Positions 1-9,425 of a stretch of DNA of 64,000 nucleotides are shown here, piece by piece. This stretch comes from Eutreptiella sp. 'Long Island Sound 2002'. Taxonomy: Eukaryota > Euglenozoa > Euglenophyceae > Eutreptiales > Eutreptiaceae. Where the stretch lies: contig OZ038379.1 in NCBI GenBank assembly GCA_964036045.1, positions 22,972,152-23,036,151 of the forward strand. Direction: 5' to 3'. The number at the start of each line of letters is the position of its first letter. The first letter of the stretch is position 1. A program made the position numbers and the translations under genes. The notes under the pieces were generated by a model. It worked only from the letters and a program-made list of their open reading frames with translations, did not search any database and was not told the DNA's origin.

Positions 1-257
1 AGCAGACATAGCATCTCAATGCGCATTCATCGCACATAATGACACAACGTGAAATCATTCGAAATAATTTAAATAAATCCGATTGGGAAAACAGGAAAGA
101 CAAATGCGACTCGACGCGCGCTCACAGGCGACATCTGGCGGCGAACGGAAAACATAAAAACAAGCGGAAAATTTACTGCACTAATGTACATCTGAGAATC
201 ATTGAAATTCTGATCACCTTGATGTATAATCTGAGTGCTGTAACTGCTGCCGTTACA
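1..257 (-). repeat. R1 3' LTR (edge-truncated)
   Basis: Read on the minus strand it starts TGTAACGGC at 257. It matches 22545-22801 with about three substitutions. The final three bases of the LTR (CCA on the minus strand) lie outside the window. A purine tract directly precedes it. Confidence 0.92.
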
Positions 258-267
258 CTCCCCCTCT
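258..267 (-). other. R1 polypurine tract
   Basis: On the minus strand this reads AGAGGGGGAG and abuts the TG of the 3' LTR. This is the expected position and composition for the plus-strand primer of reverse transcription. Confidence 0.85.
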
Positions 268-787
268 GAAAACATACGCCAGTATGTCAGGCTGGGTCAA
301 GTGAAGTGAAAGAAACGGCTAAAGTGACCAAAAACCAACTAGTCTGTGACAAAATGTGAGAAATTGAGCTGAGTTGAGCCAAATTGTGCTGAGATCTGTG
401 CTTCGCGATGGCCATCGACTTGAATGAAACGCATAGGTACCTTAGGGCACACAGAAAAAAGCTTCGTTCAAGCTCGAAAATTGGAAAATTGAAAGTCTGA
501 GTGAAGAATGTACATGCATGATCAAGATCCATGATCCAGATGAAATCAGGATCTGACATTCCACTGCCAGAAAACAGAAAACGAGTGTCGCCATGTCGTC
601 GAGCGTCCAAAAAATAGGGTATCCCTTCATGGAGTCCAAGATATGTGAAACTGTTCGGTGTCATTTGCAGTCATGATACCAGATGCCAGATTATGGTACA
701 AAATGTGACTGAATTGAGACCAAAATCAGTGCATCGCACACAGATTGCAGGTGGCGAAGTTCACAGCAAGTCCATATAGGTCCAATT
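268..787 (-). other. R1 3' untranslated region, distal part
   Basis: Non-coding stretch of R1 between the D1 insertion and the polypurine tract. Short open stretches exist on the minus strand (for example 287-664), but they show no recognisable domain. I see no gene here. Positions 783-787 (CAATT) recur at 8605-8609 and are the likely target duplication of D1. Confidence 0.6.
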
Positions 788-810
788 GGGTTTCCCTGTT
801 ACGCGTATTC

Positions 811-1269
811 GATACGGCAGGATAAGGCAGGATACGGCAGGATACGGCAGGATACGGCAGGATACGGCAGGATACGGCAGGATACGGCAGGATACGGCAG
901 GATACGGCAGGATACGGCAGGATACGGCAGGATACGGCAGGATACGCAGGATACGGCAGGATACGGCAGGATACGGCAGGATACGCAGGATACGGCAGGA
1001 TACGGCAGGATACGGCAGGATACGGCAGGATACGGCAGGATACGGCAGGATACGGCAGGATACGGCAGGATACGGCAGGATACGGCAGGATACGGCAGGA
1101 TACGCAGGATACGGCAGGATACGGCAGGATACGGCAGGATACGGCAGGATACGGCAGGATACGGCAGGATACGGCAGGATACGGCAGGATACGTAGGATA
1201 CGGCAGGATACGGCAGGATACGGCAGGATACGGCAGATACGGCAGGATACGGCAGGATACGGCAGGATT
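811..1269 (+). repeat. D1 left subterminal minisatellite, 10-bp unit GGATACGGCA
   Basis: About 45 head-to-tail copies of a 10-bp unit, with a few 9-bp variants (GGATACGCA). The array runs from just inside the left terminal inverted repeat. The same unit in the same orientation forms the right array at 8404-8578. Apparent ORFs across it on both strands are repeat artefacts. A role as clustered transposase binding sites is an inference. Confidence 0.95.
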
Positions 1270-1515
1270 CGTTTCAAAAAAGAAGAAGATTGCTACCTGC
1301 TTCCTGAGCTTGGTGGTTTTTCATCCTGTTCCTGCGTGCCCATTGTGCTGTTTCTGTTTAGGTTGACAACCCGCCTTGCTGCACACCAATTCTCGGTTTT
1401 GAAAAAGAAAATGATTGCTACGTGATTGCGTACGAAACACTTCCTGTGCCCCAAAACACAAGATGCACGAGCATAAAAAAAGACAATCACATCATTGCAG
1501 CCTGTACTATTATGG

Positions 1516-2391
1516 TTATAGACTTTCGGTGTACCTCTGCTCCATGTTATGTAGGTTACAGCAGAAAATGAACAGGCCGGCAAGGAAGTCGTAGTTATAC
1601 GGGCGCCGGGGAGCCTCATCACGGCCGTTCCAGAATCGCCACTTCTTAACATTGCTGAAAACATTCTCCACTAGATGACGGCCTTCATTGATCATCTGGT
1701 TGTAATGCACCATGAACCAGGTCAATCGGCCATCCCCCCCGGCCACACGGCAGAACATGTTGTCCGCAGTGCTGTAGTGACAGTCACCAAGGCGGAAGTC
1801 AGGCCGAGGACCATTAAAGTTCCAGGGAATGGATGCATCCATGTCCGCCGTCATCTCAGCATCGGTGGCACGGGGCGGATACCACCACGAGCAGGCAATG
1901 ATCTCGCGCCCCCAGTTGATCATGGCATTAAACACGAGCGCATGCCCGCGGTAAGTGGGTTTGTCGAACCAGAACAGCTCCCGGTCTACCGGGTGCGAAG
2001 GTGACTGGATGGCCACATGCGTGCTATCGACAAGAGCAGACACATGGCGGTGAATTGGATGACTGTGTTGGTGGAATTCCCATCGGCGTTCAAAAGCATC
2101 CGTGAACGTATCCCACAGGTGAGCCCGTTGTGACACGTCACGTAGTACTTGGATACAGTAGTCCCGACCAATTCCCAATGTCCTCGCACATGCAGTCTGG
2201 CTGTACCCCAATCGCAGGAAAGAGATTGTAATTACAAACTCCTCTAATGTGAAAATGGAATTTGCCACCAGGAACAGCAGAAATCCCATTCTGTACCCGG
2301 TGGCATTCATGAGCGGCATTGCTGCAAGTGGAGCGCAGTGCGGGGAGTCGCCGCTATCAGAACGATCCACAGAGATCCACGTAAACTTCAA
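1516..2391 (-). CDS. PIF/Harbinger transposase (DDE_Tnp_4 type), D1
   Basis: A 291-residue DDE transposase, intact. An N-terminal helical region with a helix-turn-helix look (residues about 45-80, SQTACARTLGIGRD) precedes the catalytic core. The first Asp is in the motif LVDSTHVAI, the second in GDCHY, and the Glu in VENVFSNVKK near the C-terminus. These three are the expected nuclease triad that cuts and rejoins transposon ends. No intron is needed, unlike the D2 copy, where two introns interrupt the alignable region. The annotated start may be too early: similarity to D2 begins around the internal Met of MPLMNATGY. The stop is TAA at 1516-1518. The gene is divergent from the accessory gene at 3067. 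PIF/Harbinger transposases usually need a partner protein for nuclear import and DNA binding. Confidence 0.9.
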   Translation of the reverse strand: MKFTWISVDRSDSGDSPHCAPLAAMPLMNATGYRMGFLLFLVANSIFTLEEFVITISFLRLGYSQTACARTLGIGRDYCIQVLRDVSQRAHLWDTFTDAFERRWEFHQHSHPIHRHVSALVDSTHVAIQSPSHPVDRELFWFDKPTYRGHALVFNAMINWGREIIACSWWYPPRATDAEMTADMDASIPWNFNGPRPDFRLGDCHYSTADNMFCRVAGGDGRLTWFMVHYNQMINEGRHLVENVFSNVKKWRFWNGRDEAPRRPYNYDFLAGLFIFCCNLHNMEQRYTESL

Positions 2392-2735
2392 GACTTAAGG
2401 ACTGAAGAACTTAAATGATTGAGCAGTGCAGAAACGATATAACAACAGCGGAAAAAACATTCTAATAGTGCTAATGTAACTAATGAGTAACATTCTTCTT
2501 TCATTGTCTCAGATATGTGCTGTCTATGAAATCAACAGTGAGGGCAACGAAGCAATCCATGGCTCTTGGCGGGAACAGTGTTTGATGGTCCTCCACTCTT
2601 AAGGAGTTTCAGTGAAGCGCTGCCATCCATGATTCTTGCGAGCCGGGCCAAGTGACGTGAAAGGTGCCTGATGGTCCTCCACTGTTAATGAGTCTCAGTG
2701 CGGCGGATGACAGCACCGCCAACAATGCGACAAGG
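2392..2735. other. D1 divergent intergenic region
   Basis: Lies between the two divergent D1 genes and so probably holds promoter elements for both. I see no gene and no clear TATA box that I would defend. A near-repeat (GATGGTCCTCCACT followed by a TTAA-type spacer) occurs at about 2585 and 2669. Confidence 0.4.
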
Positions 2736-3066
2736 TTCACGATGTGGTACACGCTTTCACCCCTTTGTGCAGGGCGTCCATCATATGAGGCGACGCCGCG
2801 ACAAGGGTTCACGCTGTGGTACACGCTTCCACCCCTGTATGCAGGGCGTCCAACGTGAGGCGACGCCGCTACAAGAGTTCACGCTGTGGTAAACGCTTCC
2901 ACCCCTGTGTGCAGGGCGTCCATCATATGAGGCGACGCCGCGACAAGGGTTCACGCTGTGGTTCACGCTTCCACCCCTGTGTGCAGGGCGTCCAACGTGA
3001 GGCGACGCCGCTACAAGAGTTCACGCTGTGGTACACGCTTCCACCCCTCTGTGCAGGGCGTCCAAC
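2736..3066 (+). repeat. Tandem array of alternating 72- and 70-bp units
   Basis: Units beginning TTCACG(A/C)TGTGG start at 2736, 2808, 2878, 2950 and 3020, so spacings alternate 72, 70, 72, 70. The two unit types also differ in sequence: one carries CATCATATGAGG, the other CAACGTGAGG. This is a dimeric higher-order repeat. It ends exactly where the accessory gene appears to begin, so it may be part of that promoter or leader. Confidence 0.9.
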
Positions 3067-4910
3067 ATGAGGCGTGTGCGTGGGCAGAGAACTACGGATT
3101 CATTCAAAAGATTGTTGCTTTGCATCTTCAGCCACACTGGCAGAAACTTCACGCGCATTTGCGAGGTGCTGCCCAACGAGTACACGCCTCAATGGATAGC
3201 GGCGCGCATTGCCCCGCATGGACATGGCAGTTTGCTTGGTGATGATGTTTGGTACGCCGTGTATTGGGACTACAGTGATCTGCCGTCGGACACCTGGAAA
3301 CAAACTGCCAGATCACTGTGGCTGGCCATGCTGTCTGAGAGAGGGGTGACGCCCACCACTGCAGATCAAATAAAGTTTGATGTCTTTGTCACCAGTTTGC
3401 AGGATGCGCCTGCGTGGCGAGAACAAAAGAAATTGGAAAAGGCTGAGCGTGCAAGCCAGAAGAGGCGTCTGCCGATGCGCACGCTCTTGGTCTTGGCCCC
3501 AGCTCATTGGAGAGGCGGAAGCACACACGGGCCAGCTACCTCATGGGTCCGAATGCAGTGGGCCGGCAGCCAAGCACAGGGACATGGCGCCCCACCAGTG
3601 GTCCTGCACCTCAGCGGCGCTGCAAGGCACCGGGTGGCACATGCTACGCGCCAGTGCCAAAGAACTGCAGCAAGGGAATGTGCACACCGCACTGCCTGAG
3701 CTTCCAAATTGCCTATGCACAGCGGTTTGCAACTTGTACGCCATGCAAATACAAAAAGTCTGGAGTTCGACACAGGCACACACCACGTGCCACTGATGCA
3801 ACGGAGCTCGCACCTTGGATTGGGGACTGGCAGGGTCATTTGGATGAACCTCGCTGGAGGCACGTCGCGCAGAATGAGGAGGATGAAAATCAGGACAGTG
3901 ACACCAGTTCTGTGATTGATGAGAACCCACTTGCTCAGCCGGAGACGTTGACTCAGCCGCAGCCATTGACTCAGCCGCAGACGTTCTCAGCACGAGCACC
4001 GCGGACACAGGACCTGCCACCAGATCATGCGGAAGAGGAGACCGTTGAGGCCTACCTAGAGAGGCTGTTGGGTTCAGCTCCGCGGCGCAATTCCTTGCCC
4101 AGACGCCCGGGTGACACGCCATCTGAAGATGCTGATTTTGCAGAAGCGCAGACCGCAAATTTGCTTGATGACTTACAGCAACTGCCGCCAGCAGAGCGCA
4201 GGCCCTCGGCGGATAGCGGCCGGTACATTGTGGAAGCCCCGAAGAAGAACTATCACTGCATTGTGTGCTATTGCTTTCTGTTGAACACTGCAGTTCTGCC
4301 TTGTGGACACACGATCTGCACAGACTGTGCAGGGAGGATCAGCCGGTGCCCACTGGATCGTACTGTTTTCGTTGCTGCCAACACCCCCAGGAACCCCGCT
4401 GTTCAGGATGCTGTGGAAGAATTTCTGCTGTCGGAAGGGGCTCGTACTGCAGGTGCGATAATGGCAGCAGCAGGAGCTGCAATATTCTCTCTGGGATCCA
4501 CAACAAGACCACTGACCAATCCGGATGCCATGCGACAGGCCAGATTGCGAGCCTTCATGCACCTGTTGCCACGGGATCCTCCTGGTGAACTAGCAGCAGA
4601 TCCTCCTGATGCAGCAGCAGCGTGTCCTGATTCAACATGCTCCCAGATACCAGCGCCAGCAGTGATTTCCAGAACGGTGGCTTCGTTGGACTCTGAGCGG
4701 TTGCGACAGCGGGAATGGAAGTGCACAACAGTGCAGCGTCGTGTGGAGCGGTCTGAGCAGCCACGTGCCGCAGCTGGAACATTGGTGCACGTCATGTTCA
4801 ACGACGGCTGGTACGAGGGCCTGGCCGGTGGCGGTACTGTTGAATTCGGCGATGGAACAAGATTTCCCTGGAGCCGCATCCGCACCTGGCATGCAGCCAG
4901 CGACCACTAA
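3067..4910 (+). CDS. Harbinger accessory protein: SANT/Myb-like + RING finger + Tudor-like, D1
   Basis: The proposed start is the ATG at 3067. The first part (3067 to about 3480) contains a SANT/Myb-like helix pattern (GRNFTRICEVLPNEYTPQWI), then a basic charged stretch. The reading frame then changes between about 3443 and 3660 by an intron or an indel. The second frame runs to TAA at 4910. It holds a C3HC4 RING finger at about 4255-4370 (CIVC, then CGHTICTDC, then CPLD) and a C-terminal Tudor/Agenet-like segment at about 4785-4890 (FNDGWYEGL ... VEFGDGTRFPW). PIF/Harbinger elements normally encode a Myb-like partner of the transposase, and this protein probably fills that role. RING and Tudor-like additions suggest ubiquitin-ligase and chromatin-reading activity, by inference only. 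Confidence 0.65.
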
Positions 4911-5340
4911 GGTCAGCTAAGTACACTATTTTGGTAATATATTTAATTATTTTTTTTGTTTATCTGTTTTTTTGTTTGCACAGTGGCATGCACCATAGTG
5001 CAGCAGTATAACTATATATTTTTGTATGTCTATAACTTCTTTTATTGTTGATTATTTATATTATCGCACAGTGGAATACACCACAGTGCAGCTTCTTCAG
5101 ACACACGCATCGAATGGCCATTCGTCTCTCTGCTCAGTGTAATGTCGCTTTGCCTTCCCAGCTTTGTGAGTGCGCCAGTCAATGACGGAGGAAAGTAGTT
5201 GGCAGTTGGGGTTATGTGTCAAGTCATTTTTTTACCTTTCAGCATAGCAGGGAACAACAAAAAAGCATGCAGAGGTTCAAAAACCGGACGGTTGAACAGT
5301 TTCCAAAAAAAGAACACCATATTTTGAAAAAGCATTTATG
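4911..5340 (+). other. AT-rich 3' flank of the D1 accessory gene
   Basis: T-rich non-coding DNA after the TAA stop. A short direct repeat built around CACAGTGG(C/A)AT(G/A)CACCA(T/C)AGTGCAGC occurs twice, at about 4979 and 5069. No gene seen. Confidence 0.6.
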
Positions 5341-5536
5341 TTTGTTAGGATACAAGCTGCAGTGGGTTTGAAAACGTTTCTGGATAGAAAACAATTGGAA
5401 ATGGATTTTTGTTTGCTAGGATAAAAGCTGCAGTGGGTTGGAAAACGGTTTCGGAAAAAAAATTATTGGTAATGCATTTTTGTTTGTTAGGATAAAAGCT
5501 GCAGTGGGTTTGAAGACGTTTTCGAAAAGAAACCAA
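5341..5536 (+). repeat. Tandem repeat, about 65-bp unit, three copies
   Basis: Three diverged copies of a unit beginning TTTGTTAGGATA(C/A)AAGCTGCAGTGGGTT, at about 5341, 5409 and 5479. Each is followed by a GAAAACG(T)TTTC-like segment. Non-coding. Confidence 0.85.
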
Positions 5537-5772
5537 GTCACATCACATCACATCACACCACATCACGGCAAATCAAATATGGTCACACACTTCACATCAC
5601 ATTGCAACACATGACATCACATCACACCACATCACACCACATCACATCAAGTCAAATCAAATATCACTGCACCAAATCACATCACATGAAATCGCATGGC
5701 AATACATGACATCCCATCACATCACACCACATCACATCACATCACGTCACGTCACGTCACGTCACGTCACGT
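5537..5772 (+). repeat. Degenerate CACAT/GTCAC microsatellite, left half
   Basis: Low-complexity 5-bp-period DNA (CACATCACATCACACC, then GTCACGTCAC). The same type of repeat resumes at 8034 on the far side of T1, so T1 inserted into and split one microsatellite. Confidence 0.85.
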
Positions 5773-5996
5773 CACGGCAGTCACACGCGCACACTTCAGA
5801 TTGTCGCATAGTGCTGCGCATTACGTAATGTAGATAAATGAAAGACGCTCAGATATTGTGTGTTTGTATGTTACAATTATCGAGATATCATGATTGTTGT
5901 ATTATCATGTTATTCAGGGACTATGAAAGGTCTTAGGACAAAATCAGAACTGCGTCCCTGATTTGAAGGATTGGTGTTGTGCTCTGGCCTGCTACA
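5773..5996 (+). repeat. T1 5' LTR
   Basis: 224 bp, matching 7810-8033. The two leading bases are CA instead of TG. It ends GCTACA. No TGG-type primer binding site follows it. Confidence 0.72.
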
Positions 5997-7798
5997 ATTT
6001 TGTCCTAACTGGGAAAATTTTCGGACATCGTTGAGATTGAGGTTGCGAAGAATTGTGGCCGCTGTGGAGAAGTTTAAAGCAGCAGAGCAGGACGCAGAGA
6101 TCTGCATTTACGTCCGAAGTTCGGGAACAAATTTTTTCCCCCTTTCACCGCATATATGCACAGGGCAGTGCTACAACCCGCCGAAGAGGACAAGTTGAGG
6201 GTTAACGTTACCGAAGCAGCGGACGCGGCAGAATGCTCGACGGTGAACACCAGCGAAAGCTTCGCAACGTGCTGCAGGAGTTGGGGACAGAAGAGTCTTG
6301 GTATGCAACTTCCGTTCGTGAACGTGAATATCATGAAGGGGCCTTCCTGAGGATGTGTCAGGCTGTAGCGCTAGGCGACGCGTATGATCCAGCGCTGGAT
6401 TTGGGTTTGCCGCCAGTGTTGGGTGGGCCAAGAACGTCAAGGCCCTGGGAAGAAAAGAGCTGCAGCGTTCGAGGACTTCGTGTGTTACGAGCGCTGGGTT
6501 GCGCTCAGAAAGCAGCGCTGACGAACGACGCTGGGTGCAGCGCTGACGAGCGTCAGCATCAGCACGAAGATGACAGCAAAAACCAGGCGGCGTCCACGAG
6601 AGAGTGCCCAAGTCGTCCCGAGGGTTTGGAGTTTGCGCAAACGCAGGCCGGCGCGCACGAAGCGACGCCGCTGGGGTCCACGAGTGGCGCCACAGAAGAG
6701 AGGCCGACGCGAGAGTCCACGAGTGCCAGTGGGACAACACAACCGCAAACACGAGGACTTCGAATCCGAGGACGACGACGAAAGGAAAAGGCGTCGACTT
6801 GAAGGTGATATAACAAAATTTTCTAAAGGTTCTCCGTTGAATTTCTGGCATATATGCACGGGAGTGCGCTCCTAGCGTTCGAGTGCTTGCGCTCACGCGT
6901 GTGTATGCACATCCACGGTGTTTGAGTGCGTGCGCTCTGCTGTGTGTGTGTGTACCAGTGTATTGAGGATCTTGGAAGTGGAGTTGTGACTGATCCATTA
7001 GATCAGGTGCGTGGGTCTCACTGAAACAGTAGTGAACGACACACACAGCGCAAGGGTTGCGTCAGGGTGTGTGTTTGTGTTCTGCATGGCAATATGCCAG
7101 TACGGGTTTGCAGCACACCAGCACTGCATTATGTAATGTATCGGTGACCAAATAAAGAGGGTGGGCCACCCAAAGAATGGGCAGGGCCCTAATAAAGGTT
7201 ACACCAGCTTGCTTCCTCCTCCTTGCCTATTTTTCAGGTTCATCCAAGAATCACAAGAGTTCAACAAGTCAACAAAGACAAAATGACGTTGCCATGGTAT
7301 GCCACCATTTTCTTTGGGTTCCACGCCTTTTTGCATTTGAGGCCAACCATTGTGACTTCTGCTCAGGAGTCCAATCAGCATCAATAAAGACAAATGAAGG
7401 ATCCAGAGGACGAATCTCAGAAGTAATCTAACTCATATATGACTTCAGTGAATGGGCTTTGTATATTAGCATTCATGTCTGTTTGTTTGAAGACATTGCG
7501 TTGTGATGCACAGAGATTTGCATTTGTATGTGCAAGCACTTGCCTGGAGCCCCACTGAATTTTGTAAAATAGACTTCTGAGATTTTTCAGCATCGGATCC
7601 CCATCACCAAAGACACCCATTACAAGAAAACAGTGGAACTGGTGGTATACAAACATGCAACATGAAGAAAAAAAAAATTGCATGAAAAGACAATATCAGT
7701 TTTGTTTTGGGTATCAAAGCTTTTGGGTGTGACTGCCACTCTTTTATATAACAAACAAATTGTGGCTCAGCCCAATGGTACAAGGGTATCATTGAGCT

Positions 7799-8033
7799 TG
7801 GGAGGGGAGTGCGGCAGTCACACGCGCACACTTCAGATTGTCGCATAGTGCTGCGCATTACGTAATGTAGATAAATGAAAGACGCTCAGATATTGTGTGT
7901 TTGTATGTTACAATTATCGAGATATCATGATTGTTGTATTATCATGTTATTCAGGGACTATGAAAGGTCTTAGGACAAAATCAGAACTGCGTCCCTGATT
8001 TGAAGGATTGGTGTTGTGCTCTGGCCTGCTACA
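7799..8033 (+). repeat. T1 polypurine tract and 3' LTR
   Basis: The purine tract GGGAGGGGAG ends at 7809. The LTR begins TGCGGCAG at 7810 and ends GCTACA at 8033. It is followed by GTCACGT, the resumed host microsatellite. Confidence 0.75.
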
Positions 8034-8215
8034 GTCACGTCATGTCACATCACATCGCCTCTCATCACGTCACATCACATCACATCGCATCACGCCACGA
8101 CAAACCACACCACACGAGATCACACTACATCACATGGAATCAACTCATGTCACATTGCATCACATCACATCACATCACGTTGCGAACACCACATCCTATC
8201 AACTTATAAGGCATC
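8034..8215 (+). repeat. Degenerate CACAT/GTCAC microsatellite, right half
   Basis: Continuation of the 5537-5772 microsatellite after the T1 insertion. It gives spurious His/Ser/Thr-rich ORFs in all plus frames. Confidence 0.85.
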
Positions 8216-8350
8216 ACATCATATGGCATGAAGAAAGGTCAATTTGCATTGGTTCATACAAGGTCGGATCACATTATGTCCGCACACCTGCAAGGCACCG
8301 CCTGTTTATGAGACCTTTACCAATAACTGAAACTCCAGGTTAGGATTACA

Positions 8351-8390
8351 GTTAGGGTTAAGGTTAGGGTTAGGGTTAGGGTTTTGGGTT
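8351..8390 (+). repeat. Interstitial telomere-like repeat (TTAGGG)n in D1
   Basis: Short run of GTTAGGGTTAAGGTTAGGGTTAGG type. It lies just inside the right subterminal minisatellite of D1. A shorter related motif holds the same position in D2 (18841-18862). It lies well inside the element, so it is not a chromosome end. Confidence 0.85.
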
Positions 8391-8403
8391 ACTGGCATGC
8401 GGC

Positions 8404-8578
8404 AAGATACGGCAGGGAAAGCAGGATACGGCAGTATCCGGCAGATACGGCAGGATACGGCAGGATACGGCAGGATACGGCAGGATACGGCAGGATACGG
8501 CAGGATACGGCAGGATACGGCAGGATACGACAGGATACGGCAGGATACGGCAGGATACGGCAGGATACGCGTATTACA
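8404..8578 (+). repeat. D1 right subterminal minisatellite, GGATACGGCA unit
   Basis: About 15 copies of the 10-bp unit found at the left end of D1, in the same rather than inverted orientation. It abuts the right terminal inverted repeat. Confidence 0.95.
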
Positions 8579-8609
8579 GGAATACGGTCGTATTAGGGAA
8601 ACCCCAATT

Positions 8610-9425
8610 CATTGTCGATAGATGCTGTGTGTCGTGTTGAACGGAAATCCAGTTCTCATTCATAGCCAATCCAGGTCAAATCCTCATGATGATGATGAAT
8701 CCCATGATGGAAATCCAATCATGTAAAAGTAATGATAGCCAAGAAAACCCAGTGCGTGCACTACACTGTCAGTACTGTCTCCAGGGCTTCATGTTTCAAT
8801 CCAGTACGAGCCAGAAGAGGTAATTGACTCAATATAGTTCCAGAATGTAGGAGCATCCTATGCTTGTACCAGGAATTCGCCACATTTGAGCTGATTCTGA
8901 GGGGGAGTCCAACACAATCCACAGATGAACAGCGAGTCGACACAAGTAAGAACACCATCGTTGTCACTTGGTCTATATAAGCCCTTTGACAGTGGTCGAT
9001 TGGAAAACAAACCAACAGTCTCAATGTAAGAGCTGATTGAAATCACATTCTCAGCAGATCCGTCAAACACATGAAATGAATCAGACTCAGTCATGTGCCA
9101 GAATCTCTGTAATGAGCACGAACTCGAACGAGTCCTTCCCAAGGCGAGTAGAGGGGCCCAGCCGACAGCAAAACACGAGAGTGTCGTCGTGGTTGAGGGT
9201 AAAGGCCTTTCCGAACTTCTGATGGAAATCATCTACAATGAAGCACATGATTCACATGATGACCATGATGGGAATGATGGATGAGAATGACCAGGATGAT
9301 CCCAGAATGTCCCATCATCTGTCCATCGAACCACATAGACGATGCGTCAGGACTGTTTTGTCTCCATGCCAAGGGTATATGTCGACCGTAAACCTTTTCG
9401 CAAGTTTCGGCGATTCAAATTCTGA
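8610..9425 (-). other. R1 3' untranslated region, proximal part
   Basis: Follows the pol stop (TGA) of R1 and runs to the D1 insertion. Minus-strand open stretches of up to about 120 codons occur (for example 8858-9232). They show no recognisable domain and are broken by stops. A decayed extra R1 ORF is possible but unproven. Confidence 0.5.

Larger units (their letters stand above)
5773..8033 (+). mobile_element. T1: small non-autonomous LTR element nested in D1
   Basis: A 222-bp segment at 5775-5996 recurs without visible change at 7812-8033. The right copy is preceded by a perfect polypurine tract (GGGAGGGGAG) and TG, and both copies end ...GCTACA. The left copy has CA where TG is expected. 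GTCACGT flanks both sides, but this lies within a GTCAC-period microsatellite, so the target duplication is ambiguous. The interior (5997-7809) has no gag or pol domain. One plus-strand ORF (6233-6802, 189 codons) ends in a basic Arg-rich tail and could be a small protein, but I cannot support a function. It looks like a TRIM/LARD-type derivative that needs enzymes in trans. Identical LTRs make it the youngest dated insertion here. Confidence 0.72.
788..8604 (+). mobile_element. D1: PIF/Harbinger DNA transposon
   Basis: The left end starts GGGTTTCCCT and the right end is its reverse complement AGGGAAACCC. Further related TACG/GCGTAT motifs follow inside both ends. The candidate target duplication is CAATT at 783-787 and 8605-8609, although AATT is palindromic. 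The element carries a DDE transposase on the minus strand and a divergent SANT-RING-Tudor accessory gene on the plus strand. Same-orientation arrays of a 10-bp unit lie inside each end. It is about 5.5 kb without the nested T1 element. It sits in the 3' untranslated region of R1, and D2 is a relative with the same layout. Confidence 0.8.

Noticed and set aside
811-1269. CRISPR-like array
   Set aside because: Direct 10-bp tandem units without spacers, in a eukaryotic transposon end. The same holds for the other minisatellites.
726-1277. Long Tyr/Pro/Cys/Arg ORFs on both strands across the GGATACGGCA array
   Set aside because: Repeat translation artefacts. A 10-bp unit is open in several frames and shows no other coding evidence.
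5997-7809. Protein-coding ORF within T1 (6233-6802 plus or 6171-7046 minus)
   Set aside because: The two overlap on opposite strands, neither has a domain, and I cannot choose. Mentioned only inside the T1 entry.
8351-8390. True telomere end
   Set aside because: Only a few degenerate TTAGGG units, with transposon sequence on both sides.
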